A stretch of DNA of 64,000 bases from Schaalia sp. ZJ405 (GTDB lineage: Bacteria; Actinomycetota; Actinomycetes; Actinomycetales; Actinomycetaceae), in the NCBI RefSeq assembly GCF_011038885.2, contig NZ_CP064952.1, forward strand, positions 496,001 through 560,000, given 5' to 3'. The notes below the pieces were generated by a model, which worked only from the letters and a program-made list of their open reading frames with translations, was not told where the DNA came from and made no database searches. Shown in pieces: positions 20,305-30,043 of this stretch (the first letter of the stretch is position 1; every line of letters begins with the position of its first letter). Made by a program: the position numbers and the translations under genes.

Positions 20305-22214
20305 TGGCCCACCTTTTGGGAACACAGTCCATTGCCGCTCTCGCAGGGGCTCGTAAGCTCCTTGAAGATGTGACGGTTGGTTTAGATGACGGATCACGCG
20401 TCGGTATCCTCGGGCCCAATGGCGCCGGTAAGTCGACACTGCTTCGACTTGTTGCCGGAAGACAAAAACCTGACGGTGGTGTACTCACTCATCGTGACGG
20501 CTTGAGGATTGGTGTTCTTGAGCAGGCAGACATCCTCGACCCGCACGACACGGTTGCGCAGGCAATCCACCCGGGTCGTGAGGAATACGAGTGGGCCGCT
20601 GACCCGCGGATCCGCGACATTCACCGCGGACTCCTGAGCGGAGTTGATCTCGCGGCACGTGTTGGATCCTTGTCTGGTGGGCAGCGCAGGCGTGTGGCCT
20701 TGGCGCGAGTCCTCAGCGGCGACAGTGACATCGTGTGTCTGGATGAGCCAACGAACCACCTGGATGTTGAGGGTGTTGCCTGGTTAGCTGCCCACCTCAA
20801 CGCCCGTTTCGCTCGTTCCGGAGCCAAGGGTGCGCTTCTGGTGGTGACGCACGATCGCTGGTTCCTTGATGCCGTGTGCGAACACATTTGGGAAGTTGTC
20901 CCCGGAGTGGATCCGGGCGGTTCTCGTCCTCAAATCGCCGGTCGCGTGGAAATCTATGACGGGTCGTACGCCGCGTACACCCTTGCGCGCGCCGAGAGGG
21001 TGCGACAGGCACAGGTGGTGGCCGCGAAACGCGCGAATCTCCTGACGAAGGAGCTTGCGTGGTTGCGTCGAGGGGCTCCCGCGCGCACATCGAAACCGAA
21101 GTTCCACATCGCTCAGGCTGAGGCGCTGATCGCGGATGTTCCACCGCCTCGTGACCACGTGGAGCTGGTGAAAATGGCGACAGCGCGCCTGGGGAAGGAC
21201 GTGCTGGACCTTGAGGACGTCACCGTTGAATTTCCTACCCCTTCGGGTGAGCCTGTGCGGGTGCTGGACAATGTGACGTGGCGTTTGGCTCCTGCTGAAC
21301 GCGTTGGCGTTGTCGGAGTCAACGGCGCCGGTAAGTCGACGCTCCTCAATGTGCTGCGCGGAGTGATCCAGCCGACGAAAGGTCGTGTGAAGCGCGGGAA
21401 GACAGTTGAGGTTGCGACCCTGTCTCAGGACACTCGCGAGTTGGATGAGGTCTCAGACCTTCGCGTGGTCGACGCCGTGGCCCAGGTTGCACAGACGGTT
21501 GTTGTTGATGGAAAAGACGTGTCCGCCTCGCAGATGACCGAACGCATGGGGTTTACGCGTGAGCGCGCCTTTACTCGGGTGGCGGAGATTTCCGGTGGGG
21601 AACGTCGTCGCCTCCAACTCATGCGTCTGCTCATGGCTCAACCGAATGTTCTGCTTCTTGATGAGCCGACGAATGACCTGGACACGGATACTCTCGCGGC
21701 GATGGAGGATCTTCTTGACTCTTTCCCGGGGACCCTCGTGGTGGTGTCGCACGATCGCTATCTCCTTGAACGCGTGACTGATCATCAGGTGGCGCTCCTG
21801 GGAGATGGCTCGGTGCGTGCTCTTCCCGGCGGAGTGGAGCAGTATCTTGATCTTCGTTTAGCTTCTTCAGCGGACGGTTCCTCGAGGATGTCCCTTGACG
21901 AGGACGAGGCGGCTTCGGCTCGTCGTCAGGTGGGGACCGCCGCGGATTCCGCGGCGTCGGCAGCTGGTGTGTCTGATTCGCAGGTGCGTCGAGCAGCGAA
22001 GAAGGAAGCGGATCGTCTCGAGCGGCGTTTGGAGAAACTTCGGGCTGTGGCCGGAGATCTTGAGGGGCAACTTGCGTCGCTTGCCGAGCGTGTTGCTTCT
22101 GATTCATCGGTGGTGGCGCAGCTGACCGCTGTGTCTGAGGAACATCGCGCGGTGTGCGAGGAGATTGATGCCTGCGAGGAGGCGTGGTTAGAAGCCGCGG
22201 AATTCATCGACTAA
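20304..22214 (+). CDS. ABC-F family ATPase (Uup-like)
   Basis: A 636-aa soluble protein with two ABC domains and no membrane segments, as in ribosome-associated ABC-F factors. The first domain has Walker A GPNGAGKST and signature LSGGQRRRVALARVL; the second has GVNGAGKST and ISGGERRRLQLMRLL, with Walker B motifs followed by EPTNHLD and EPTNDLD. The inter-domain linker and the C-terminal tail (about residues 550-630) are charged and predicted coiled coil, as in Uup. The role is probably in translation or ribosome rescue; drug resistance is possible but not indicated. It is the last gene of the rsmA-ispE operon; the 217 bp after it hold no gene. Confidence 0.9.
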   Translation: MAHLLGTQSIAALAGARKLLEDVTVGLDDGSRVGILGPNGAGKSTLLRLVAGRQKPDGGVLTHRDGLRIGVLEQADILDPHDTVAQAIHPGREEYEWAADPRIRDIHRGLLSGVDLAARVGSLSGGQRRRVALARVLSGDSDIVCLDEPTNHLDVEGVAWLAAHLNARFARSGAKGALLVVTHDRWFLDAVCEHIWEVVPGVDPGGSRPQIAGRVEIYDGSYAAYTLARAERVRQAQVVAAKRANLLTKELAWLRRGAPARTSKPKFHIAQAEALIADVPPPRDHVELVKMATARLGKDVLDLEDVTVEFPTPSGEPVRVLDNVTWRLAPAERVGVVGVNGAGKSTLLNVLRGVIQPTKGRVKRGKTVEVATLSQDTRELDEVSDLRVVDAVAQVAQTVVVDGKDVSASQMTERMGFTRERAFTRVAEISGGERRRLQLMRLLMAQPNVLLLDEPTNDLDTDTLAAMEDLLDSFPGTLVVVSHDRYLLERVTDHQVALLGDGSVRALPGGVEQYLDLRLASSADGSSRMSLDEDEAASARRQVGTAADSAASAAGVSDSQVRRAAKKEADRLERRLEKLRAVAGDLEGQLASLAERVASDSSVVAQLTAVSEEHRAVCEEIDACEEAWLEAAEFID

Positions 22215-22368
22215 CGGGGCGGGCTGTTGGTGATTGTACGCTGAGTTTGGGCTGTTCAGTGGGGGTCTGTCCCCGTCTGAAATTTCTTCCATTTTTAATA
22301 GTTAATTTTCTCAAATACCTGCATCGGTTAATAGTCCTCCGATATCGTGTGCTGCAGTGGTGAGAACC

Positions 22369-22388
22369 CGCCCACGAAGGAGTGGGCG
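22369..22388. promoter_or_regulatory. Small hairpin in the fucosidase leader
   Basis: Arms CGCCCAC and GTGGGCG enclose a 6-base loop 43 bases upstream of the GH95 start. It could be a leader stem-loop or the end of upstream transcription; there is no T-run. Function not known. Confidence 0.3.
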
Positions 22389-22431
22389 TTGCACGTCTTC
22401 CCGCAGATCCATCAACGAAGTGGAGTGACAT

Positions 22432-25400
22432 ATGAAAACGGGAAAGCGCTTACTGACAAGCACTTTCGCCGCGGCGGTTCTGGTGTCAACAATGATGCCC
22501 GCAACCTTCGCTGAACCTGCTCATCTTAATGATTACCAAGCTGAACCATCGAGTTCATCGGACCCTGTGCTGTGGTACCGACAGCCCGCCTCGCAGACCC
22601 CTCTGACCCAAGGAGCACGCCCGGGGGAGGATGAGGTGTGGCAACAAACCACTCTTCCCGTGGGTAACGGCGACCTGGGAGGCACGATCTACGGTGAGGT
22701 TGCCCAGGAACGCATCGTGATTAACGAAAAAACCCTGTGGCTTGGTGGTCCCAAATCAACCCCCACATACAACGGTGGAAACGCCGCTGATCGTGGGAAG
22801 AACGGTGAGAGCATTCGGCGAGTCCAGCAACTCTTCGAAGAAGGAAAACAGAAGCAGGCATCCGATCTTGCCGGTGCGCAACTCATCGGCGGCTTCGACC
22901 GAGACAGAGAACAGGGCGGATACCAGGCCTGGGGTGAGCTGATGATCAACCAGGGCCTTGGACAAAATCCGAGATACAGCGACTATCGACGCTCCCTTAA
23001 CCTCGCAACGGGAACCTCAACCGTTGAATTCACCGTTGGTGGGACGCAATACACGCGTGAAACACTGGTTTCACATCCTGCACGTGTCATGGCCCTTCAC
23101 CTGACGTCCACCGGCGACGCAGAGCTCAACCTCGGGGTCAATCTGGTGTCTTCCCACCGCAGTGACCTCAACGAAGAAAAATCCACCTACGCGGACGGAG
23201 TGTTGACAACGACGGGTGCGTTGCGTAACAACAGCCTCGTCTATACCTCAAAGATCGCGGCAGTAAGCGAGGACGGGGGTGCGATTACCTCCGATGGAGC
23301 ATCCCTGAGAATCGTCGGTGGTCATTCCGCGACCGTCTACCTTGCTGCGGCAACGGACTTTGCTTACGACTATCCGACGTACCGAAGCGGTGAGAGCGCT
23401 GCTCAGGTCGAGGCTCGGATCCATAAGGATATCGTCGCGGCTGTCGCGAGTGGCTGGGAGAGTGTGCGAGAGGCCCACGTTGCCGACCACTCCGCCCTCG
23501 TTCATCGCACGAACCTCAACCTCGGAGGATGGGACAATTCCCTCCCTACGGATCAGCTGCTGAGTGCATATAAGCAAGGTCAGACAACTCCCGCGCAGGA
23601 ACGTACCCTAGAAACCCTTCTCTACCAGTACGGACGCTACCTGACGATCGGCTCCTCGCGCGCAGACTCCCAGTTGCCCGCCAACCTCCAGGGCGTGTGG
23701 GCTAGGCGAAGCAATGACAAGGGAGGGGAGAACCCCTGGAAGAGTGACTACCACATCAATGTCAACCTTCAGATGAATTACTGGCCAACATATTCGGCGA
23801 ACCTTGCCGAAATGGCAGAGCCGATGATCCGCTACATGGAGGGACTTGTTGAACCCGGTCGTGTCACGGCAAAGACCTACATGGGTACCGCTGGCACTCC
23901 CGGCACGGGATACACCGCGAACACGGAGACCACGCCGTACGGGTGGACGGCTCCGGGCAAGAGCTTCTCGTGGGGATGGTCGCCAGCCGCGGTCCCGTGG
24001 ATGCTGCAGAATGTCTACGAGGCCTACGAATACTCCCTCGACCCCCAACTGCTTCAACGAATCTATCCGCTGCTGCGTGAGCAGTCCGATTTCTACATCA
24101 ATTCAATTCTTCACCCTTCGCAGGATGCGTACGGTGTTGAGAGGCTGACGTCCTCGCCAACCTACTCGCCCGAACACGGGCCCTATACAGACGGAAACAC
24201 CTACGAGCAGACCCTCATCTGGCAGCTTCTCAACGACACGATCACAGCCGCAGGTGTTCTTGGTGTTGACGCCGACAAAGTCGGAGGAGTCCAGTCCTGT
24301 GCGACAGCGAACTGGCAGAAGAACTGGGCTGCACAGGGGGCGTTCGTCTCAGGTGATGCCAACCGTTCCTGGTCATGTGCGATGTCGCTGCTCAAGCCGG
24401 TTGTTGTTGGAGAGTCGGGGCAGATTAAGGAATGGTACAACGAGGGTGCGCTAGGCAAATGGAAAGACGGAAGCCCGATTGGGAGCTACCAGAAAAATCA
24501 CCGTCACCTCTCCCATATGCTCGGCCTGTTCCCCGGTGACCTCATCAATGTGGACAACCCGACCTTCATGGATGCCGCAAAGTACTCCCTTGACCAGCGC
24601 ACCGACTCGGCAACCGGCTGGGGCATCGCGCAGCGACTGAATTCGTGGGCACGCACCGGCGACGGCGACCGCGCGCACAAGATCATTCGCTCGCTTTTTG
24701 CCACAGGGATCTATCCGAATCTCTTCGATGCGCATCCGCCGTTCCAGATCGACGGAAACTTCGGATACACGTCCGCCGTTGACGAGATGCTTCTCCAGTC
24801 GAATTCGACCTATGTTGACCCCGAGGGAACATCGCACGCGAACTATCTCAACCTCCTTCCGGCGCTCCCAGCGGCGTGGTCCTCCGGTAGCGTTGAGGGG
24901 TTGCGTGCACGCGGGGACTTCACCGTGTCGATGAACTGGGATAACCAGGCTCTCAAATCTGTCACCCTGACATCGGGATCAGGGGCGGATGCGACTCTTG
25001 CATTGAATGGAGCTGAAGGTGCGGTGGTGACCGACGCATCGGGTGCCCAGGTGGAAACCACTGTTCATGATGGATCGCACCTCTCTTTCCCAACGAAAGT
25101 GGGGGAGACCTACACCGTCAAGGGAATGACGTCGATTTCCGTGCAGTCGCGCACAGGAGCCACCGTTATTGGAACGGATGATGGATTCCTTCAGCTCGAC
25201 GCGCAGGTCAAGAGTGGAAACGACGAATCCGGTTCGACAGTTCCCGAACTCGTGTGGTCAGTGTCGGACAGCTCGGTCCTCGATGTTGATGCCACTGGCC
25301 GTGTCAGCGCGAAGGGCGTGAACGCAAGTGCAACGGTCACCGTTGCTCTTAAGTCTGATCCTCGGACCAAAGCCTCGATCGGCATTACCGTGGCAACGGG

Positions 25401-27207
25401 TCGTACGGTTGAGAGCCTCGTTGACGATGCCGCTCAAGGGATTGAATACACGGGTCCGTGGGGAACTTGGACGGATGCTCGAAATCACATGGGCACTGTT
25501 CACTTCATCCAGGACGGTTTGGGACAGGCGAGCTTCTCCTTCACCGGCACGGGAGTGAAGATTTACGGAAACCTCAACTCGACGTTCGGACAGGCTGAGT
25601 TCTGTCTTGACGGCAAAGATTGCGTGACCGTTCCTCTTGACACCGCCGGTGATGAGCACAAGCAGCTCCTTGCGACATTTGAGGGACTGTCCGAGGGCGA
25701 GCACACGGTGACCATGAAGAACCAGGTCCGTAATGGGAAGAAGAAAGCAGAACTGGACTACATCGGTGTGCTCACTCCCGGTATTGATCGCAGCAAGTTC
25801 CAGGAATTGCTCGAAACGGTCTCCGAAGCGTCCCCGGTGAAAAATACCTACCTTTCGGACTCGTGGGACACCTACGCGGCAGCTCTGGAGCAAGGGGTTG
25901 GCGTATTCAATAATCTGGATTCCTCGTCGGATGCTCTTAATCAGTCGCTAGATGTCCTGAAAGCAGCGTTCAAGGGACTGACAAAGGACGCGGAGGCTCC
26001 CTCGGCCCCCACACTCACCGCAGAAGCGGCAAGTGAATCGGTAGCGCTCACGTGGACGGAATCGACGGATAACGTCAAGCTCGTGGGATACGAACTCACC
26101 GGCAACGGGCTCAAGAAGAGCTTCACGCTGGCGGACGAGCGGTCCTTTACCGTCACCGATCTTCAGCCGTCGAGCAACTACGAGTTCTCGATTGTGGCCA
26201 TTGATGCTGCGGGGAATAAGTCGGAAGCGGGAACCGTCTCAGTGACAACGCTGAAGGATCCTCAACTTGATATTCCCGAAGTTGACACGATTGCGCCGTC
26301 ACAGGTGCCGGATCTTGCGGTGACGGCTCGACATGACTCCGCAGTTGTCACCTGGGGTGAATCAACGGACAATGTGAAGGTCACGCATTACGAGATTGCG
26401 GTGTATGTCAAAGGTGATGCCCCCAAGAATGAGGGCGTGATGTTCCGGTCGTTGCGTGCGGCGCTCACCCAGGGTGTCCCCGTGTTTGTGACGACAGTTG
26501 ACGCCTCGGCTACGCGGAGTTACACGGTGACGGGGCTTGATCCTGAAACGGAATACGAAGTCCTTGCCTACGCCGTTGACGGTGCGGGGAACCGATCCCA
26601 GCGTGCTGGTGCAACCTTTAGAACGGCTGCTGCGCCGGCTACGCCCGCAAACCCCTCTGAACCGGAAAAACCGGGGACTGATGAGCCGGGAACTGACAAG
26701 CCCGGCGGTGATAAGCCTGGAGCTGATAAACCCGGTGCAGACAAGCCTGGAGCTGATAAGCCTGGTGCGGATAAGCCCGGAGCTGATAAACCCGACGCTG
26801 ACAAGCCTGGGTCGGATGAGCCCGGTGCAGATAAGCCCGGCGGTGATAAGCCTGGCGGTGATAAGCCTGGCGCGGACAAACCCGGTGCTGATAAGCCCGG
26901 GTCGGACAAGCCCGGTGCTGATAAACCCGAAACTGACAAACCCGCCACTCATCAGCCAGGCGCCGGTGAATCAGGCACCAATGGAACTACGTCCCCAGGT
27001 GTCAATTCATCAGCGAAGCAGAAACCCGGTCCAGCAAGCTACGGCGGAAAGGGAAAGAATGCGTCCCTGAGCAGGAACCTTGCTCGCACAGGTACCGATT
27101 CCCCCATTGTCTTGCTCGTTGCTGCGGGGATTGCCTGCGCTGGCATCGCAGGCGTGCGGGTATCGCGCGTATCACGTCGGATCACACGCAACGACGGCGA
27201 CGAGTGA
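22432..27207 (+). CDS. Wall-anchored GH95 alpha-L-fucosidase, multidomain
   Basis: A 1591-aa surface enzyme. The order is: signal peptide (1-28, ending PATFAEP); GH95 catalytic module (about 45-880) with NVNLQMNYW, which holds the paired asparagines of GH95, [14 protein letters not shown], and [13 protein letters not shown]; a Big_2-like immunoglobulin fold (about 900-985); a beta-sandwich module possibly binding carbohydrate (about 998-1115); a short helical FIVAR-like module (about 1120-1185); two fibronectin III domains (about 1188-1275 and 1288-1400); a Pro-Gly-Lys-Asp spacer (1411-1510); then an LARTG sorting motif near 1550, a hydrophobic helix and a basic tail. GH95 enzymes release alpha-1,2-linked fucose from host mucin glycans and milk oligosaccharides. 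It stands alone between the ABC-F gene and a strong hairpin. Sortase anchoring is inferred from the tripartite tail. Confidence 0.93.
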   Translation: MKTGKRLLTSTFAAAVLVSTMMPATFAEPAHLNDYQAEPSSSSDPVLWYRQPASQTPLTQGARPGEDEVWQQTTLPVGNGDLGGTIYGEVAQERIVINEKTLWLGGPKSTPTYNGGNAADRGKNGESIRRVQQLFEEGKQKQASDLAGAQLIGGFDRDREQGGYQAWGELMINQGLGQNPRYSDYRRSLNLATGTSTVEFTVGGTQYTRETLVSHPARVMALHLTSTGDAELNLGVNLVSSHRSDLNEEKSTYADGVLTTTGALRNNSLVYTSKIAAVSEDGGAITSDGASLRIVGGHSATVYLAAATDFAYDYPTYRSGESAAQVEARIHKDIVAAVASGWESVREAHVADHSALVHRTNLNLGGWDNSLPTDQLLSAYKQGQTTPAQERTLETLLYQYGRYLTIGSSRADSQLPANLQGVWARRSNDKGGENPWKSDYHINVNLQMNYWPTYSANLAEMAEPMIRYMEGLVEPGRVTAKTYMGTAGTPGTGYTANTETTPYGWTAPGKSFSWGWSPAAVPWMLQNVYEAYEYSLDPQLLQRIYPLLREQSDFYINSILHPSQDAYGVERLTSSPTYSPEHGPYTDGNTYEQTLIWQLLNDTITAAGVLGVDADKVGGVQSCATANWQKNWAAQGAFVSGDANRSWSCAMSLLKPVVVGESGQIKEWYNEGALGKWKDGSPIGSYQKNHRHLSHMLGLFPGDLINVDNPTFMDAAKYSLDQRTDSATGWGIAQRLNSWARTGDGDRAHKIIRSLFATGIYPNLFDAHPPFQIDGNFGYTSAVDEMLLQSNSTYVDPEGTSHANYLNLLPALPAAWSSGSVEGLRARGDFTVSMNWDNQALKSVTLTSGSGADATLALNGAEGAVVTDASGAQVETTVHDGSHLSFPTKVGETYTVKGMTSISVQSRTGATVIGTDDGFLQLDAQVKSGNDESGSTVPELVWSVSDSSVLDVDATGRVSAKGVNASATVTVALKSDPRTKASIGITVATGRTVESLVDDAAQGIEYTGPWGTWTDARNHMGTVHFIQDGLGQASFSFTGTGVKIYGNLNSTFGQAEFCLDGKDCVTVPLDTAGDEHKQLLATFEGLSEGEHTVTMKNQVRNGKKKAELDYIGVLTPGIDRSKFQELLETVSEASPVKNTYLSDSWDTYAAALEQGVGVFNNLDSSSDALNQSLDVLKAAFKGLTKDAEAPSAPTLTAEAASESVALTWTESTDNVKLVGYELTGNGLKKSFTLADERSFTVTDLQPSSNYEFSIVAIDAAGNKSEAGTVSVTTLKDPQLDIPEVDTIAPSQVPDLAVTARHDSAVVTWGESTDNVKVTHYEIAVYVKGDAPKNEGVMFRSLRAALTQGVPVFVTTVDASATRSYTVTGLDPETEYEVLAYAVDGAGNRSQRAGATFRTAAAPATPANPSEPEKPGTDEPGTDKPGGDKPGADKPGADKPGADKPGADKPGADKPDADKPGSDEPGADKPGGDKPGGDKPGADKPGADKPGSDKPGADKPETDKPATHQPGAGESGTNGTTSPGVNSSAKQKPGPASYGGKGKNASLSRNLARTGTDSPIVLLVAAGIACAGIAGVRVSRVSRRITRNDGDE
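26676..26945 (+). repeat. Tandem KPG-D/A repeats in the fucosidase gene
   Basis: About fifteen degenerate copies of a 15- to 18-base unit encode [10 protein letters not shown] or PGSDK steps. The segment forms an extended wall-spanning spacer just before the sorting signal. Repeats like this expand and contract, so the copy number may vary between strains and may be misassembled. Confidence 0.85.
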
Positions 27208-27303
27208 CGGTGGGAGCGATTGCATGAGGTGATGAGCTGCGCGCATGTTGCGCTCAGTCGCGATGATTGATCGCAGCGTTGCTGAGAACATCACCATGAA
27301 TGT

Positions 27304-27339
27304 CAGTGGGGTCTAAGACGAGAGTCTTGGACCCCACTG
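27304..27339. terminator. Strong hairpin after the fucosidase gene
   Basis: CAGTGGGGTC with AAGAC pairs with GTCTT and GACCCCACTG around a very short loop. It lies about 100 bp after the GH95 stop and 100 bp before the converging MarR stop, so it probably ends transcription from both sides. Confidence 0.75.
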
Positions 27340-27439
27340 GCGTGTGGTTGATCAATGTGAATGGGGATGTGCAGCGCAAGCGCGCGTGAGCCTGATTGTG
27401 GGCATCAGTGCTGACCTGGCCAAGCGATACGGCGGAGGT

Positions 27440-27958
27440 CTACTTCGATGGTGTTGCCGTAGATTCCAGCGGGACAAGAACGCTGCGCAGGAGGCTTGCA
27501 AAATCCGTCATGTCAGAGTCGGGGACAGAGGCGAGGATCTCCCGCTCCACCTCAAGTAACGCTTGAAGTGCCTGGTCAACGAGCATCTTCCCGTCGTCGG
27601 TCAGTGCGACGAGGACGGCTCGACGATCCACAGGCGAAGGTGTGCGCGAGACGAGACTGCGTTGTTCGAGCCGATCGATGCGATTGGTCATCGTCCCAGA
27701 GGAGACCAGGAGTTCCGTCATGAGTGCTCCAGGTGTCAGTGAATATGGGGGACCGGACCTGCGTAGGGAGGAGAGCACATCAAATTCCCACGGCTCAAGG
27801 TTGTGAGTGGCGAAAGCTTCGCGACGCTTGAGGTCTAGGTGACGAGCGATGCGCGTGATGCGCGACAGAATGCGCATGGGCGCGACGTCGAGGTCGGGAC
27901 GCTCCTGCGTCCATGCGGCAACGATTCTGTCGACTTCGTCAGGTGTAGCTGTGGTCAC
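27440..27958 (-). CDS. MarR-family transcriptional regulator
   Basis: A 172-aa winged-helix regulator. The recognition region LLVSSGTMTNRIDRLEQRSL and the wing motif SPVDRRAVLVALT with the conserved D-x-R are clear. MarR proteins are dimers that usually repress their own gene and release DNA when a phenolic, an oxidant or another small ligand binds. A near-palindrome starts three bases upstream of the start codon, fitting autoregulation. The neighbour on the same strand is a TetR regulator 105 bp upstream, with no transporter or enzyme between them, so the target is not evident from context. A matching motif lies upstream of gltA. Confidence 0.9.
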   Translation of the reverse strand: MTTATPDEVDRIVAAWTQERPDLDVAPMRILSRITRIARHLDLKRREAFATHNLEPWEFDVLSSLRRSGPPYSLTPGALMTELLVSSGTMTNRIDRLEQRSLVSRTPSPVDRRAVLVALTDDGKMLVDQALQALLEVEREILASVPDSDMTDFASLLRSVLVPLESTATPSK

Positions 27959-27961
27959 AAG

Positions 27962-27982
27962 ATCAAGATACTTGATGTCGAG
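27962..27982. promoter_or_regulatory. Candidate MarR operator
   Basis: The perfect inverted repeat ATCAAGATACTTGAT (27962-27976) overlaps the imperfect palindrome CTTGATGTCGAG (27971-27982), immediately upstream of the marR-type gene start. MarR-family sites commonly have the form CTTGATATCAAG. The same dodecamer with one change, CTTGATATCGAG, lies upstream of gltA at 53413. Confidence 0.5.
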
Positions 27983-28063
27983 AAGAAGTGGTCAAGTAAT
28001 GCACAATTGCTTCGGGCGCGTTTCACGTTGGGCGCATCTATTCACCGATGTGTGCGCTGGCAT

Positions 28064-28693
28064 CTATTCCTGAGGCTGGCGCACACGCAAAAGAGGAGTT
28101 GGCCGCAGATTGCGGATCCCATTCCACACGAGGTTGACGACGTGTGCCGCCACCTCGTCCTTGTCGAGACGTCGATCATCGAGCCACCACTGTCCAACCT
28201 GCGCGATGAGGCCGACGAGCATCTGCGCATACAGCGGTGACCACCCTGCGTTTAGTCCGGAACGTGCAAATTGCTCAGCAAGCAGATGTTCGACCCGGTT
28301 GGCAACATCGCCGAGGATGGACGAAAAAGACCCGAGGCTGGGGTCTGTGGGGGCGTCGCGGACGAGCACGCGGAAGCCGTCTGAATTGGACTCAATGTAG
28401 TTGAGCAGCGCGAGGGTAGCGTTTTCCAGGAGCAACCTCGGGCGGTCAGAGGAATCAAGAGATGCGTGGAGTGAACTGACTAAGGACTGAACTTCGCGAT
28501 CAACGATGACCGCGTAAATCCCCTCTTTCCCACCGAAATGCTCGTAGACAACGGGTTTGGACACCTTGGCTTTGGAAGCAATTTCCTCGACGCTCGTGGC
28601 GTCGAATCCCTTCTGAGCAAAAAGTGAGCGCGCCACGGTGACAAGCTGCTCTCGGCGGGCAAAGCCGCTCATTCGGGTACGTTTCTCAGCCAT
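28064..28693 (-). CDS. TetR-family transcriptional regulator
   Basis: A 209-aa regulator with the N-terminal TetR helix-turn-helix: REQLVTVARSLFAQKGFDATSVEEIA, reading here as two adjoining helices, then KVSKPVVYEHFGGKEG. The C-terminal ligand domain (about residues 80-205) has the GLIAQVGQWWLDDR stretch seen in actinobacterial TetR proteins that respond to hydrophobic compounds. It reads away from tRNA-Gln and glmU. No dedicated target gene is adjacent, so the regulated function is unknown. Confidence 0.9.
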   Translation of the reverse strand: MAEKRTRMSGFARREQLVTVARSLFAQKGFDATSVEEIASKAKVSKPVVYEHFGGKEGIYAVIVDREVQSLVSSLHASLDSSDRPRLLLENATLALLNYIESNSDGFRVLVRDAPTDPSLGSFSSILGDVANRVEHLLAEQFARSGLNAGWSPLYAQMLVGLIAQVGQWWLDDRRLDKDEVAAHVVNLVWNGIRNLRPTPLLRVRQPQE

Positions 28694-28793
28694 AACGCTC
28701 AGTATCTCACGTTGCTGTGCCCGGCGATGGGTGCGAGGTCGTCCTCGTTTTTAGAGAACTGCCTAAGAATGTGGCACAATTTGTCCAGTGCTT

Positions 28794-28864
28794 TCCGCCC
28801 TGGTGTAATGGCAGCACACGGGTTTTTGGTGCCTTTGGTCCGGGTTCGAATCCTGGGGGCGGAG
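28794..28864 (+). tRNA. tRNA-Gln (anticodon TTG)
   Basis: Acceptor arms TCCGCCC (28794-28800) and GGGCGGA (28857-28863) pair perfectly. The D-arm GTGT/GCAC and T-arm CCGGG-TTCGAAT-CCTGG are clear. The anticodon loop TTTTGGT gives UUG, decoding CAA and CAG. The anticodon stem has one mismatch and wobble pairs. CCA is not encoded. tRNA-Gln directly upstream of glmU is a conserved actinobacterial arrangement. Confidence 0.93.
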
Positions 28865-28964
28865 CGAAAGCCGAACACGCAGAGTCTGTCCGCGTCTTCG
28901 GCCTTTCCGGTGGGTCTGATGTGCACGCGCCGGTCACGATCGCGCTCTCTTCGGGAGGAATCCA

Positions 28965-30005
28965 GTGTCCCAGCCCGCAGCAGTCATCGTCCTTGCCGCT
29001 GGGCAGGGAACTCGGATGAGGTCGGCTCTCCCTAAAGTCGTTCACCCCATCGTCGGGGTTTCAATGATCGGGCATGCACTTCGAGCCGCTCAAGGACTCA
29101 ACCCCGATCACCTCGTGACGGTTGTGCGCCATCAACGCGACCTCGTTGCCCAGGAAATTCTGCGCAATTCCCCCGAATCCCTCATCGCCGATCAAGACGA
29201 AATCCCCGGAACGGGACGTGCCGTCCAATGCGGTCTGGCGACACTCGAAAATGAAATCGGCCACGTTTCAGGAACGATCGTTGTTACCTACGGTGACGTT
29301 CCCATGCTGTCCACTCAGACGCTCCAGATGCTGCTCGACCAACATCATGCCGAGGGCAACGCGGTCACAGTCCTCACTAGCGTCGTTGATGACCCAACGG
29401 GCTACGGACGAATCATCCGTGATGCCCACGGAAGCGTCATCGCCATCGTTGAGGATCGTGACACGACTCCCCAGCAGAAAGCCATCACCGAAGTCAACGC
29501 CGGAATCTACGCTTTCGACGCCGAATTTCTCACCGAAACCCTCTCGGGACTGGGAACAGACAACGACCAGGGCGAGGTTTATCTCACGGACGTCCTCGCC
29601 GCAGCTGCCCCAGCGGGCCGACGAGCCGGCGCAGTCGTGCTCACCGACCCGTGGCAAGCCCAAGGATGCAACGATCGCGTTCAACTCGCACAGCTCGGCG
29701 CGGAATTTAACGCCCGGATCTGCCAGGAACACATGAAGGCCGGGGTGACGATCGTGGACCCGTCCTCGACGTGGATCGATGTTGACGTCACCATCGGTGC
29801 GGACACAACAATCTGGCCGGGAACAACGATCCGGAGGGGAAGCGTCATCGGGACAGGATGTGAAATCGGTCCCGCCGCAACGATCGTATCGGCGCAAATT
29901 GGGGATAACGCGACGATTCCCACAGCATGGGTGGAAAATGTTGCCGTCACTGCCGATACGATGGTTCAGCCGTTGAGTTTCCTCGGTCGACGAGACGTCG
30001 ACTGA
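28965..30005 (+). CDS. glmU: GlmU-like protein lacking most of the acetyltransferase half
   Basis: A 346-aa protein whose N-terminal uridylyltransferase domain is complete: LAAGQGTRMRSALPKV, the nucleotide-binding region around GTGRAVQCGL, YGDVPML, EVNAGIYAF and the N-x-QGEVYLTD region. It makes UDP-GlcNAc from GlcNAc-1-P and UTP for peptidoglycan synthesis. The left-handed beta-helix starts near residue 268 but ends after only about four turns. Typical GlmU proteins have about 450-490 residues, and the acetyl-CoA site with its catalytic histidine lies in the missing part. GTG 28965 is preceded by GGGAGG. The prs gene follows after 38 bp, so it is not a contig artefact at an edge. Glucosamine-1-phosphate acetylation must occur elsewhere or in a separate protein. 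Confidence 0.85.
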   Translation: MSQPAAVIVLAAGQGTRMRSALPKVVHPIVGVSMIGHALRAAQGLNPDHLVTVVRHQRDLVAQEILRNSPESLIADQDEIPGTGRAVQCGLATLENEIGHVSGTIVVTYGDVPMLSTQTLQMLLDQHHAEGNAVTVLTSVVDDPTGYGRIIRDAHGSVIAIVEDRDTTPQQKAITEVNAGIYAFDAEFLTETLSGLGTDNDQGEVYLTDVLAAAAPAGRRAGAVVLTDPWQAQGCNDRVQLAQLGAEFNARICQEHMKAGVTIVDPSSTWIDVDVTIGADTTIWPGTTIRRGSVIGTGCEIGPAATIVSAQIGDNATIPTAWVENVAVTADTMVQPLSFLGRRDVD

Positions 30006-30043
30006 CCGACCGTAGGTATTTCGTCACAGGGAAGGACTTCCGC

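Noticed and set aside
26568..26952. Minus-strand frames of 126 and 196 codons rich in Gly-Leu-Ser-Pro
   Set aside because: They are antisense to the KPG repeats of the fucosidase; repetitive GC-rich DNA keeps all frames open.
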